From the IMG/VR virus record IMGVR_UViG_3300030333_007116, positions 1 to 48,141 of that record: a stretch of 48,141 nucleotides of DNA. One strand, written 5' to 3'. The position numbers and the translations under genes are program-made. Below the pieces are notes generated by a model. The model ran no database searches. It worked only from the letters and a program-made list of their open reading frames with translations, and was not told the origin of the DNA. Positions 14,955-21,231 of the stretch are shown in pieces; the first letter of the stretch is position 1; every line of letters starts with the position of its first letter. The DNA is from a virus.

Positions 14955-14986
14955 AAAAAAAAGCCCCAGGGGCTACCTAGGGCTTT
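14955..14986 (-). terminator. Rho-independent terminator ending the accessory operon
   Basis: On the minus strand AAAGCCC (14986-14980) pairs perfectly with GGGCTTT (14966-14960) around a 13-base loop and is followed by a run of T (14959-14955). It lies just after the last gene (15008-15334) of the minus-strand block and separates that block from the origin-like region. Confidence 0.8.
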
Positions 14987-14989
14987 CAT

Positions 14990-15009
14990 GGGTTGGGTTG
15001 GGTTGGGTT
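14990..15009 (+). repeat. (GGGTT)4 perfect G-quadruplex repeat
   Basis: Four exact GGGTT units touch the stop codon of the next gene (TTA at 15008-15010). The pattern G3-T2-G3-T2-G3-T2-G3 is a canonical quadruplex on the plus strand. A shorter GGTT-GGGTT-GGGTT copy sits at 15351-15364, just after the stop of the following gene on the minus strand. Confidence 0.9.
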
Positions 15010-15334
15010 AGTCAAAGGTTAGCTTTTCAGAAATTAGATCCATGGGCTCCCCATTTTCATCAGGTTTCCAAATACCAATTTCTTGATAATGGATAAGATA
15101 AGGCGCTCCTGATTTAGTGTTTCGGCTTGATACCTCATAGGTAAACGTCCGAATTGAGCGAACCTTTCCGGGCCCTAAAACCTCGATTTCTGCAGTGTCT
15201 GGATCTTTGCACTCGGTGTAATGGGATATATAAACCCGCGTCTGAATTTCTTCTGCAATGTCTGCTAGTGCATCCCCGTGAAACTGATCCGCGATTTGGA
15301 GAAAAAACGGATCCACCTTATCTGGTATTTTCAT
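15008..15334 (-). CDS. Hypothetical protein, 108 residues
   Basis: Not recognised. Begins MKIPDKVDPFFLQIADQF; the body is strand-rich and acidic (IEVLGPGKVRSIRTFTYEV) and ends SEKLTFD. The ATG at 15334 follows the AAAGGAAGC leader (15338-15346). Last gene before the terminator at 14955-14986. The (GGGTT)4 repeat overlaps its stop. Confidence 0.65.
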   Translation of the reverse strand: MKIPDKVDPFFLQIADQFHGDALADIAEEIQTRVYISHYTECKDPDTAEIEVLGPGKVRSIRTFTYEVSSRNTKSGAPYLIHYQEIGIWKPDENGEPMDLISEKLTFD

Positions 15335-15367
15335 AGTGCTTCCTTTGCTTGGTTGGGTTGGGTTCCG

Positions 15368-15664
15368 TTAGCTGAGTGAATAGCCGCAAATTGAAACCGT
15401 GATTTCCTGTAAACTTTCAAGCTCTAGCTGCAGATCTGACTCGCTCATATGCCCGTCCGTGAATGAGCTATCTTGATTGTTGGTGTACGCGTCAATAATT
15501 CCGAGTAACTCAGCGCGGCCGCTTGGGGCTAGGAGTTTAGCTAGAGTAAGACCGTTCTCATCAGTCTCGAGAGTTCCAATAATAAATTCCTCAAGAAAAC
15601 CGACCAAAACCGCGCTAGGCGAGCGGCGTAGTAGTGTCTCAATTTCTGTAATTTTGCTGTGCAT
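15368..15664 (-). CDS. Hypothetical protein, 98 residues
   Basis: Not recognised. Mostly helical and acidic: MHSKITEIETLLRRSP, then a hydrophobic VLVGFLEEFIIGTL stretch too charged for a clear membrane segment. ATG at 15664 is preceded by AAAGGAAGCGAAACC. A short (GGGTT)-type repeat follows its stop. It belongs to the series of small genes sharing the same leader. Confidence 0.65.
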   Translation of the reverse strand: MHSKITEIETLLRRSPSAVLVGFLEEFIIGTLETDENGLTLAKLLAPSGRAELLGIIDAYTNNQDSSFTDGHMSESDLQLELESLQEITVSICGYSLS

Positions 15665-15695
15665 GGTTTCGCTTCCTTTGCTGTGAGTTCAATAG

Positions 15696-15720
15696 TCTTG
15701 GACGGAATCAACCGTCAAGA
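15696..15720. promoter_or_regulatory. Stem-loop in the leader between recombinase and downstream genes
   Basis: TCTTGGACGG (15696-15705) and CCGTCAAGA (15712-15720) form a stem with one bulged base and a 6-base loop, about 35 bases upstream of the ATG at 15664 on the minus strand. A second hairpin TCAC-CGAAA/TTTCG-GTGA (15732-15754) covers the upstream stop codon. No U-tract follows, so RNA processing or attenuation is more likely than termination. Confidence 0.35.
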
Positions 15721-15731
15721 TCTGACACAAA

Positions 15732-15887
15732 TCACTCGAAATCCTTTCGGGTGAATTGGTGTCGGCAATCTTGGTTAATGTCGGCAGCAATATTCGCAAC
15801 CATAGCCGCTAGGCTGTTACCGACTAACGGAACAACCGATACTACTGCAGCAAAAACCAATAGGTTAAACGTCAAGAAATCTCTCAT
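15732..15887 (-). CDS. Small membrane protein, 51 residues
   Basis: ATG at 15887 overlaps the stop of the recombinase gene (ATGA). The product starts MRDFLTFN and has a hydrophobic run of about 28 residues (LLVFAAVVSVVPLVG, then NSLAAMVANIAA) followed by a short charged tail (RKDFE). Too short for automatic ORF lists but supported by coupling and topology. Function unknown; such peptides downstream of a recombinase may be toxins or exclusion proteins, with no direct evidence here. Confidence 0.5.
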   Translation of the reverse strand: MRDFLTFNLLVFAAVVSVVPLVGNSLAAMVANIAADINQDCRHQFTRKDFE

Positions 15888-16798
15888 TGGTCATTATCCC
15901 CCATAGACATTGGATGGTTTTGGAGCAGCTCGCTCTGGTCATAATACCGTTTCATTGCTTCCAGTGATTTATGACCAGTCACCGCTTGTGTGATTGCCAT
16001 ATGTACGCCGCGCTTGGCGCAATCGGTGATAAAACCGGCGCGTATGCTATGGGGTGAATATTGGCTAGGGTCGATACCGGCCGATTGTAGTGTCTTGCTA
16101 AAAACAGAATCAAAGCCAGATCGGCTCAAACGCCTATCTACCAACCGATCGGCGCGTGATACGGGACGCCATAAGGGGCCAGTATCACCGACTAGATCCA
16201 AGTAGTTCTTGAGGGATTGATACGCGTCTAAAGCAAAATCCTTTAGAACCAATTTTAGGCGAGAATCAATACTACCTTTTTCTACTACTTGTAGCGTAAA
16301 ACCATCCGGTATTGATACGATATGGTTGACGTCTAAACCGAGTAACTCTTTTTTGCGGCTAGCAGTAACCCAAGCGGTAGTAAGCAATGCGCGATCTCTA
16401 ATCCCTCTGTGAGTAGATAGATCGAGCGCGCCTATCATTGCTTGTGCTAGTTCAGGGGTTAGCGCCTTTAACCTTTTTTTAGGTCGCGTTGCGTGTTCCC
16501 GCTTGAGTGATTGAATCAGGTTTTCTAACCGCTCCGAGCGATAGCCCGCTTGCACTAGCGCCGAGTAGGCTTGATTGATTGTGGCATAGGCTAGGCCTTG
16601 ATTGTGCATCTCAGTTAGATACGCAATGGCAGACCGTGAGCAACTCGAGACGCCTCGAGTTTGACACCAATCATCAAAGGAAGCCAAAACCCGCTGGTAT
16701 GCGTCAACCGTCCTAGGCGATTGGATCCCCTGTTCAATTTGCTTAGCTTGTGCGTCTAGCGCCGCTAGCGGATCAAGCTTGATAACTTTAGCCGTCAT
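15884..16798 (-). CDS. Second tyrosine recombinase, XerC/D-like
   Basis: 304 residues, the length of Xer-type recombinases. An N-terminal SAM-like domain (about 25-100; SPRTVDAYQRVLASFDDWC) precedes the catalytic domain with Arg148 (TASRKKELL), His250-x-x-Arg253 (HSIRAGF), His276 (TGHKSLEAM) and Tyr285/286 (KRYYDQ). It is unrelated in layout to the P4-type integrase at 12092-13519. A second recombinase inside a compositionally distinct block suggests that the block is or was a separate mobile element, or that this enzyme resolves multimers. Overlaps the upstream gene by ATGA. Confidence 0.9.
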   Translation of the reverse strand: MTAKVIKLDPLAALDAQAKQIEQGIQSPRTVDAYQRVLASFDDWCQTRGVSSCSRSAIAYLTEMHNQGLAYATINQAYSALVQAGYRSERLENLIQSLKREHATRPKKRLKALTPELAQAMIGALDLSTHRGIRDRALLTTAWVTASRKKELLGLDVNHIVSIPDGFTLQVVEKGSIDSRLKLVLKDFALDAYQSLKNYLDLVGDTGPLWRPVSRADRLVDRRLSRSGFDSVFSKTLQSAGIDPSQYSPHSIRAGFITDCAKRGVHMAITQAVTGHKSLEAMKRYYDQSELLQNHPMSMGDNDQ

Positions 16799-17700
16799 AG
16801 AATCCCTCCTACCGCTTGCAAGCTATCGCGCATTACAAAACCGCTAGTGTCTGCTTTGGCGGGCCCTAATTCTTTCAACGCAACGACTGAACCCGCTGGA
16901 TCCAACCAACGTCTATCATCGGCCGCGCCGTCTACTACCGGAGACCCATAAAACGAACCATGCTCCACCAATGCCTGATAGATTGGCTTACTAAAGACCA
17001 TTGCGACACTTACGCCGCGACCTAGGAGATCCATGGCTTGTTCGTGGTTCGTCTCAGAACGGCTAAATGTTAAATGATAGTTGGTAGGCAATTTACGCCG
17101 GAACCGGCCGTGGTGCTTGGTGTAGTCATAGAAGGTTAGGCTTGGGAACATATCGAAGATCCAGCGGGCCTTACGTTCCCAAACAACATCAGAGGTACCA
17201 TTCAAACGAATAGCTACCTGATACTTGCGCCGGTTCAGATTGTGGAGCATCCCATAGAGCATGATCCCAAAGATTTCAGGATGATTGTGTAGGAGTAACG
17301 TACGCCGGATCCTACCCGCTTGGACTGGAGCAATGGGACCATGGCCAGCCATGTTTAAACATGCTTCTAAGCATCCTGGGGATGCGCTAGCGCATACTTG
17401 AAAGCCGCTAGTCTTGCCCGGGGCTAGATGCATCACAAACGATTTTAGCAAGCCCTTGCTAGCCTCATTGCTCGCTTGCATCTTGTGTTGGCCTTCACTA
17501 CTAAAAAAATCAGGCTTGGTCTTCAATCGCATTAACTCACGGCCGATCTCACTGGCCCAATTGACCACGGCAGAACTCACGGGCGCGCAGCTCGTAATCG
17601 CACGGTAGTAATGCTGTGCACGGTCAAGCTCATAGTGCACGGTTGCCAGTGTCACGTGATGACGTTTTTTGGTGTCTTTTGCTACGATAAATTTTCTCAT
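16795..17700 (-). CDS. Gp88-like phage protein of unknown function
   Basis: 301 residues. A Cys-containing core CASASPGCLEACLNMAGHG followed by RIRRTLLL, IRLNGTSDV, YDYTKH and HLTFSRSE fits my recollection of the gene product 88 family found in mycobacteriophages and plasmids. The three Cys could bind metal. The role is unknown; an association with replication initiation has been suggested by context only. ATG at 17700 lies behind AAAGGAAGCAAGCA and overlaps the upstream stop. Positioned directly before the second recombinase. Confidence 0.6.
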   Translation of the reverse strand: MRKFIVAKDTKKRHHVTLATVHYELDRAQHYYRAITSCAPVSSAVVNWASEIGRELMRLKTKPDFFSSEGQHKMQASNEASKGLLKSFVMHLAPGKTSGFQVCASASPGCLEACLNMAGHGPIAPVQAGRIRRTLLLHNHPEIFGIMLYGMLHNLNRRKYQVAIRLNGTSDVVWERKARWIFDMFPSLTFYDYTKHHGRFRRKLPTNYHLTFSRSETNHEQAMDLLGRGVSVAMVFSKPIYQALVEHGSFYGSPVVDGAADDRRWLDPAGSVVALKELGPAKADTSGFVMRDSLQAVGGIL

Positions 17701-17858
17701 TGCTTGCTTCCTTTGCTCGTGGAAAAAAGAGAATCGCCCAAGTATTTGATTTGGGATTCCATGAGGTCATTGTAAAGATCGGCTAAATCGTCGCCTGACA
17801 ATTCCTGTAACTTGTCGGTGATTTGTTTGATCACTTCCGAAAACTCTATCGGTTCCAT
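17697..17858 (-). CDS. Hypothetical acidic helical protein, 53 residues
   Basis: The start is set at ATG 17858, behind AAAAAAGGAAGCAAC, rather than the longer open frame that would begin in the preceding inverted repeat. The product (MEPIEFSEVIKQITDKL...) is acidic and fully helical, followed by a Ser/Lys tail. Its stop overlaps the next ATG (ATGA). Unknown function. Confidence 0.6.
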   Translation of the reverse strand: MEPIEFSEVIKQITDKLQELSGDDLADLYNDLMESQIKYLGDSLFSTSKGSKQ

Positions 17859-17892
17859 GTTGCTTCCTTTTTTGCTTGTGGAGTTCAGAGCG

Positions 17893-17933
17893 AACCCAGT
17901 GATCACACCGCTGCAACAATGTGATCGTGGGTT
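17893..17933. promoter_or_regulatory. Long inverted repeat in leader of the 53-residue gene
   Basis: AACCCAGTGATCACA (17893-17907) and TGTGATCGTGGGTT (17920-17933) form a 13-bp stem with one bulge and a 12-base loop. It lies between two minus-strand genes and could be a repressor operator or an RNA hairpin controlling the genes toward 15 kb. The inner TGATCA palindrome resembles dyad operators. Confidence 0.5.
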
Positions 17934-17937
17934 AGCC

Positions 17938-18348
17938 CTAAGACTCAACAATCAAATCAGCGACGCGTGAAACGTCAAAGCAACCGTCCTTTGACTCATT
18001 CCAGCATCCTGCCGGATCTTCACTGTCTTCATCGGTGTAGCCTGTGTTGGGATTTACGCGAACCGCTATCCATACTTCCTCAGAACCGCATGCCGGGCAT
18101 GTATAGCGTTTCCTAGGCGGCTTGTGTGCTAGTAATTCGATCAAGTCGTAGAGTTCTTGGAATGCTACCTCAGTGCCACATGCCGCATTATCGCAGATCA
18201 CTTCATCAAGTTGTTCCTCTTGTGTTGATCGTGGCTCAAAAGAAGCGCCAACCCTTTCAGCATGCATTGCTTTGACTTGTTCGGTTGTGAGTGCTTTCAG
18301 TGCCGCTCTTACTGTGTCGCTGTATTCTTCAATGGCTTTCTTGTTCAT
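17938..18348 (-). CDS. Zinc-ribbon hypothetical protein, 136 residues
   Basis: N-terminal helical part (MNKKAIEEYSDTVRAALKAL), then ICDNAACG and CPACG, a four- to five-Cys zinc-ribbon pair separated by about 30 residues, and an acidic C-terminus with two more Cys (GCWNESKDGCFD). This layout fits small nucleic-acid-binding zinc proteins. Start at 18348 is behind AGGAGG and overlaps the upstream stop (ATGA). It uses a standard Shine-Dalgarno rather than the shared leader. Confidence 0.6.
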   Translation of the reverse strand: MNKKAIEEYSDTVRAALKALTTEQVKAMHAERVGASFEPRSTQEEQLDEVICDNAACGTEVAFQELYDLIELLAHKPPRKRYTCPACGSEEVWIAVRVNPNTGYTDEDSEDPAGCWNESKDGCFDVSRVADLIVES

Positions 18349-18677
18349 TGCTCATATCCTCCTAGGGTCCAAAAACCTTTTTCGGTCTTGTGTGATAGGT
18401 TCCAATACCAACCGATCGCCGTGTCTTGCGCCGCTGTGTAGCTAACTCCACCTTGATTAGGCTTAGCTTGCAACGCGTAGCGGCCGTTGGTCTCAATCAA
18501 TTCTCTAGCTTGTGCTAGCTTGCCAGCGGTTGCGGTAACTGTTGTTCCGTTCTCGCGTGCAACGATAAACGATTTCACCGATCCATCGTCATTACGTTTG
18601 ACGCTTTGGATTGTGAGTTTTTTCGTACCGCTTCGATTGGAGAACGTCATACCTTCCTTAATTGTGCGTGCCTTCAT
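18345..18677 (-). CDS. Hypothetical protein, 110 residues
   Basis: ATG at 18677 directly after the leader AAAGGAAGCACAAGCA; the open frame upstream of it is not used. The product is basic and strand-rich (MKARTIKEGMTFSNRSGTKK, VKSFIVARENGTTVTATAG), resembling a small beta-barrel, and ends GWYWNLSHKTEKGFWTLG. No family recognised. Confidence 0.6.
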   Translation of the reverse strand: MKARTIKEGMTFSNRSGTKKLTIQSVKRNDDGSVKSFIVARENGTTVTATAGKLAQARELIETNGRYALQAKPNQGGVSYTAAQDTAIGWYWNLSHKTEKGFWTLGGYEQ

Positions 18678-18709
18678 TGCTTGTGCTTCCTTTGCGTGGT
18701 GTTTGTTGG

Positions 18710-18958
18710 TTACTGCTGATTGAAATGAGCCCAAAGCGCGTCAAATACTTTGCGGCGTGGTGTTAGCTTGCCAGCACCGATCGGCGCTTGTTCGTAGGTC
18801 TCATCATGTTCCATTTGTACTAGCGTGATCGCGTCGATTGCTGCACCGCTTGGAACATTGACAAAACCGGCCGCGATAGCTTCGCGCATTTGTTTGAATG
18901 CTCGGTAAACGCGTGCATCGTTCTTACAGGCTAAAATCAGGTTATCGAGGTAACTCAT
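18710..18958 (-). CDS. Hypothetical protein, 82 residues
   Basis: ATG at 18958 overlaps the upstream stop (ATGA); a Met five codons earlier is a less likely alternative. Helical N-terminus (MSYLDNLILACKNDARVYRA), then a short Gly/Pro linker and a basic C-terminus (KLTPRRKVFDALWAHF). Function unknown. Confidence 0.6.
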   Translation of the reverse strand: MSYLDNLILACKNDARVYRAFKQMREAIAAGFVNVPSGAAIDAITLVQMEHDETYEQAPIGAGKLTPRRKVFDALWAHFNQQ

Positions 18959-19398
18959 TGGTATTGGCTCCAATCGATTTCTAGAGATTCTTGATAGTGG
19001 ATTGTGATCCGCTTGGTTCCGTTTCCTGAACCTTTAGCGCCAACCGGCCGGCCGTGTTTTGCTATCTCTTTTGAGATTGCGCGCCGTCGTCTATCTAGGC
19101 TTGCTAGGTGTTCTTCATTGGTGCTGGATTCCTCGAGTTTAGGCAGGGGCCAAAGCGTAGCGCCGTTGAATTTAAGCAACCGCTGATGGGCTGGTAGTTT
19201 CATTGCGGCGCGAGATGCTACCGACACCTTGATCGAATGAGCGCCGGCGTGTGACAGGATTTCTAGGACTGCTAGCAGGCCTTTTGCGTAGTCCGTGTTG
19301 ATTGGTGATTTACCGCCACCCCTAGCATGTAGCGTCACCTTCCCAGGTTCCGTGGTGCTGATAGTCGCGTCGATTGTGTTTCCGTCTATGGTCTTCAT
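18955..19398 (-). CDS. Hypothetical protein, 147 residues
   Basis: ATG at 19398 behind the exact leader AAAGGAAGCACAAGCA. N-terminal 70 residues are strand-rich (TIDATISTTEPGKVTLHA), the middle is basic and helical (SLDRRRRAISKEIAKHG) and the end has ITIHYQESLEIDW. It could be a DNA-binding protein by charge, but no family is recognised. Confidence 0.6.
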   Translation of the reverse strand: MKTIDGNTIDATISTTEPGKVTLHARGGGKSPINTDYAKGLLAVLEILSHAGAHSIKVSVASRAAMKLPAHQRLLKFNGATLWPLPKLEESSTNEEHLASLDRRRRAISKEIAKHGRPVGAKGSGNGTKRITIHYQESLEIDWSQYQ

Positions 19399-19412
19399 TG
19401 CTTGTGCTTCCT

Positions 19413-19586
19413 TTAGAGTTTGAATGAACGTGCAAATTGCTGGGGCTTGAGCGCGAGATAGTGATCGGCTTTGCTAGCCATTAACCAATTGCCATTGTTC
19501 TCTGCAGCGGCCTTGATTTCCAAAAGCCGCTGAATACTCAGCGCGAGCCATTCCTGATGTATTTCGTCGTTCGTTGTCGTTGCCAT
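19413..19586 (-). CDS. Hypothetical protein, 57 residues
   Basis: ATG at 19586 behind AAAGGAAGCACAAGCA, identical to two neighbouring genes. Product MATTTNDEIHQEWLALSIQR and onward is helical with a basic, Phe-containing end (ARSFKL). Its stop lies inside the next gene's leader. Unknown. Confidence 0.6.
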   Translation of the reverse strand: MATTTNDEIHQEWLALSIQRLLEIKAAAENNGNWLMASKADHYLALKPQQFARSFKL

Positions 19587-19615
19587 TGCTTGTGCTTCCT
19601 TTTGGTTGGTGCTGG

Positions 19616-19858
19616 TTACTGTGCTGCAGCGCATAGAGCGATCGCGTTGAATAGGCGCGGTAAGGCTAGCCGCTCGATCTGCATCGATTGGTTGGCTTCA
19701 CAGAGTGCTAGGCGGTTGTAGTTACCCTCTAACGCGTTGATCAGGAATCGCGCTTGGATCGCTGGTCTTGTTAGGCTTCCGGTTAGTGCTTTGTTGCCTA
19801 GGGCCTTCAGTCGTCGTTTGATGTCGTAGAGTGATTCTGCTTGTGCTTTGGTATCCAT
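19616..19858 (-). CDS. Hypothetical protein, 80 residues, first gene of the accessory block
   Basis: ATG at 19858 after AAAGGAAGCTACGCA. Helical and basic (MDTKAQAESLYDIKRRLKAL), ending IALCAAAQ. As the first gene behind the TATATA-containing control region, it might be an early regulator, but no HTH is obvious. Confidence 0.6.
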   Translation of the reverse strand: MDTKAQAESLYDIKRRLKALGNKALTGSLTRPAIQARFLINALEGNYNRLALCEANQSMQIERLALPRLFNAIALCAAAQ

Positions 19859-20174
19859 TGCGTAGCTTCCTTTGCTTGTGGTTCGTGGGATCAATCCCTC
19901 GATCCATACTCCTATATATAGTGCCATTATGCCACTACTTACTGTGTCCAAGTGAAGTTAGACCCACTAACTATGATCGTGGTCATTAGGGGCCAGTAAG
20001 GCTCAAGAAAAGCCAGAAAAAAGCCAATAAAATCAAGGGGTAGGGTATACCCCCACCCCGCGACTAAGCAGCAAGCTCGATGTCGATCACCACCTCTAAA
20101 TTCCCACCCCAATTCACTTTGGATCTTGCGTTCGTCGTGGCAATCCGCCACTATCGGGAAAAAGGAGGTAACCC
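19859..20174. promoter_or_regulatory. Divergent control region between minus- and plus-strand transcription
   Basis: 316 bases without a gene. On the minus strand CACTATATATAGGAG (about 19907-19921) offers a -10-like TATATA about 55-60 bases upstream of the 19858 start; TTGGAC lies further upstream but at non-ideal spacing (25 bases). A perfect palindrome GGGTATACCC (20043-20052) inside a GGGG...CCCC context may be an operator between the divergent directions. Three AGCCA-type repeats occupy 19990-20035. GGAGG at the end serves the RHH gene. Confidence 0.5.
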
Positions 20175-20366
20175 ATGGGCGACAAAGCCAATTCATACCC
20201 AGAAAGAACACAGTTAGCGTTACCAGAAGGCACTTTAGAGCGAATTGCGACCGCAGCAGCGGCCGAAGGGCTCGGTAAAGGGGCATTCATGCGCCGCGCA
20301 GTCCTTATCCAGCTAAATGAGTCCGAACAACGACTGAACACAATTAAAGGAAGCAACAATGAGTGA
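20175..20366 (+). CDS. Ribbon-helix-helix (CopG/Arc-like) regulator
   Basis: 63 residues. RTQLALPEGTLERI is an RHH beta strand plus first helix; AAAEGLGKGAFMRRAV supplies the turn and second helix, and ends LIQLNESEQ. Such dimers repress their own promoters; the divergent region with the GGGTATACCC palindrome is the likely target. The ATG follows AAAAAGGAGGTAACCC. It is the first gene on the plus strand. Confidence 0.72.
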   Translation: MGDKANSYPERTQLALPEGTLERIATAAAAEGLGKGAFMRRAVLIQLNESEQRLNTIKGSNNE

Positions 20367-20583
20367 ACTACTGTCTGATTTTGCGCCATGCAGCCCAAAG
20401 ATGGCCAAAGCACTGCTCGATGGTATCCGCGAAGGCGGAAAAGACGCTGTGGACGTCGCAATCGAGCTCGATCAGGGCGAAGAGAAGACTTCGAACGATA
20501 TAGCGAAGGCTTTGATGGACCTGATGCCCCTTGTCGAGGTTTTGCGAGCTCATCTCGCTATTTCGGGCTCAAACGACGGATAG
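20359..20583 (+). CDS. Hypothetical acidic helical protein, 74 residues
   Basis: ATG at 20359 follows TTAAAGGAAGCAACA, the same leader as the minus-strand accessory genes, and overlaps the end of the RHH gene. Acidic, helical (MSELLSDFAPCSPKMAKALL), with a hydrophobic MDLMPLVEVLRAHLAI end. It could be an antitoxin-like or partner protein of the RHH protein; this is inference from the pairing only. Confidence 0.55.
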   Translation: MSELLSDFAPCSPKMAKALLDGIREGGKDAVDVAIELDQGEEKTSNDIAKALMDLMPLVEVLRAHLAISGSNDG

Positions 20584-20769
20584 TCGTACAGATCTAGTCG
20601 CAAATCGCGACTGACCCCTTCCTTTTGCCTCTCCTGGCAACCAATCCCATGTTACTTTGATCTTGGCCCCTGGCGCTTGTTGTACACGGTGCTCTAGGCC
20701 CAAGGCCGGGCGGGTTTCGCTTCCTTTGATCCTGCTCGGCCTATGCTCTCATCCTGCTGCGAGATTCAT
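20584..20769. promoter_or_regulatory. Intergenic region upstream of the packaging operon
   Basis: 186 bases without a gene. A short TCGC-AAAT-GCGA stem (about 20597-20608) and a GC-rich segment (GGCCCAAGGCCGGGCGGG) are visible. An orphan minus-strand leader AAAGGAAGCGAAACC (20713-20727) has no start codon after it. A late promoter would be expected here; TTGATC (20659-20664) followed after 18 bases by TGTACA is only a weak candidate. Confidence 0.3.
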
Positions 20770-21231
20770 ATGCCGAAGCGTTACGACAGCACCACGCTGT
20801 CAGTGCAGACACAACGACGTCACGATGACGAAGCCCTTGAAAGAGTCAGGGCTGAACTGCGCGCAGAAGCAAAGCAAGTCCCCGTCAACAAGCAACTCCA
20901 TCTCGAGGCTGAGACTAGTCTCGTACCTGACGTGCACAGTCTGATCGGCAACGCCTACCACATTATCGACACTGAGCTCCGCACGTTAAAGTCGTTGAGT
21001 CGAAACCAGTACGAGGGACTCGACAAAAACCAGGCAGCCAACTTCGCCGCCATCGTCCGCTCTATTCAGACGCTCAACAACGTTGAGATGACCCTGCGTG
21101 ACCAAAACGCACTCGAAGCTCTCCCAGATGACGAGCTGCGCAAGCGAGCGAGTGAAGCCTTCCTTAAGTTAGACAAACGACTGCAAAAGGCCATTACCGA
21201 GGAAGCACTCAAAGGAGGCAAGGGTGGATGA
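20770..21231 (+). CDS. Putative small terminase-like or packaging-region protein, 153 residues
   Basis: Start at ATG 20770 (MPKRYDSTTLSVQ), since the open frame before it lacks a ribosome site. N-terminal part basic, then two long helices (IIDTELRTLKSLSRNQYEGL and NNVEMTLRDQNALE) and a Lys-rich end (KLDKRLQKAITEEALKGGK). Size, charge and place upstream of terL suit a small terminase subunit, but no HTH or family is recognised; the intervening methyltransferase weakens the case. Confidence 0.5.
   Translation: MPKRYDSTTLSVQTQRRHDDEALERVRAELRAEAKQVPVNKQLHLEAETSLVPDVHSLIGNAYHIIDTELRTLKSLSRNQYEGLDKNQAANFAAIVRSIQTLNNVEMTLRDQNALEALPDDELRKRASEAFLKLDKRLQKAITEEALKGGKGG

Noticed and set aside
13995-15007. 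attP core near either recombinase
   Set aside because: Several short repeats are present but no tRNA-like or otherwise recognisable core could be named without a host junction.
14990-15009. Telomere of a linear genome
   Set aside because: The GGGTT repeat is internal, only four units, with no terminal hairpin or protelomerase gene.
17697-17951. 84-residue version of the 53-residue protein
   Set aside because: The longer start lies in the inverted repeat and has no ribosome site, whereas ATG 17858 has the shared leader.
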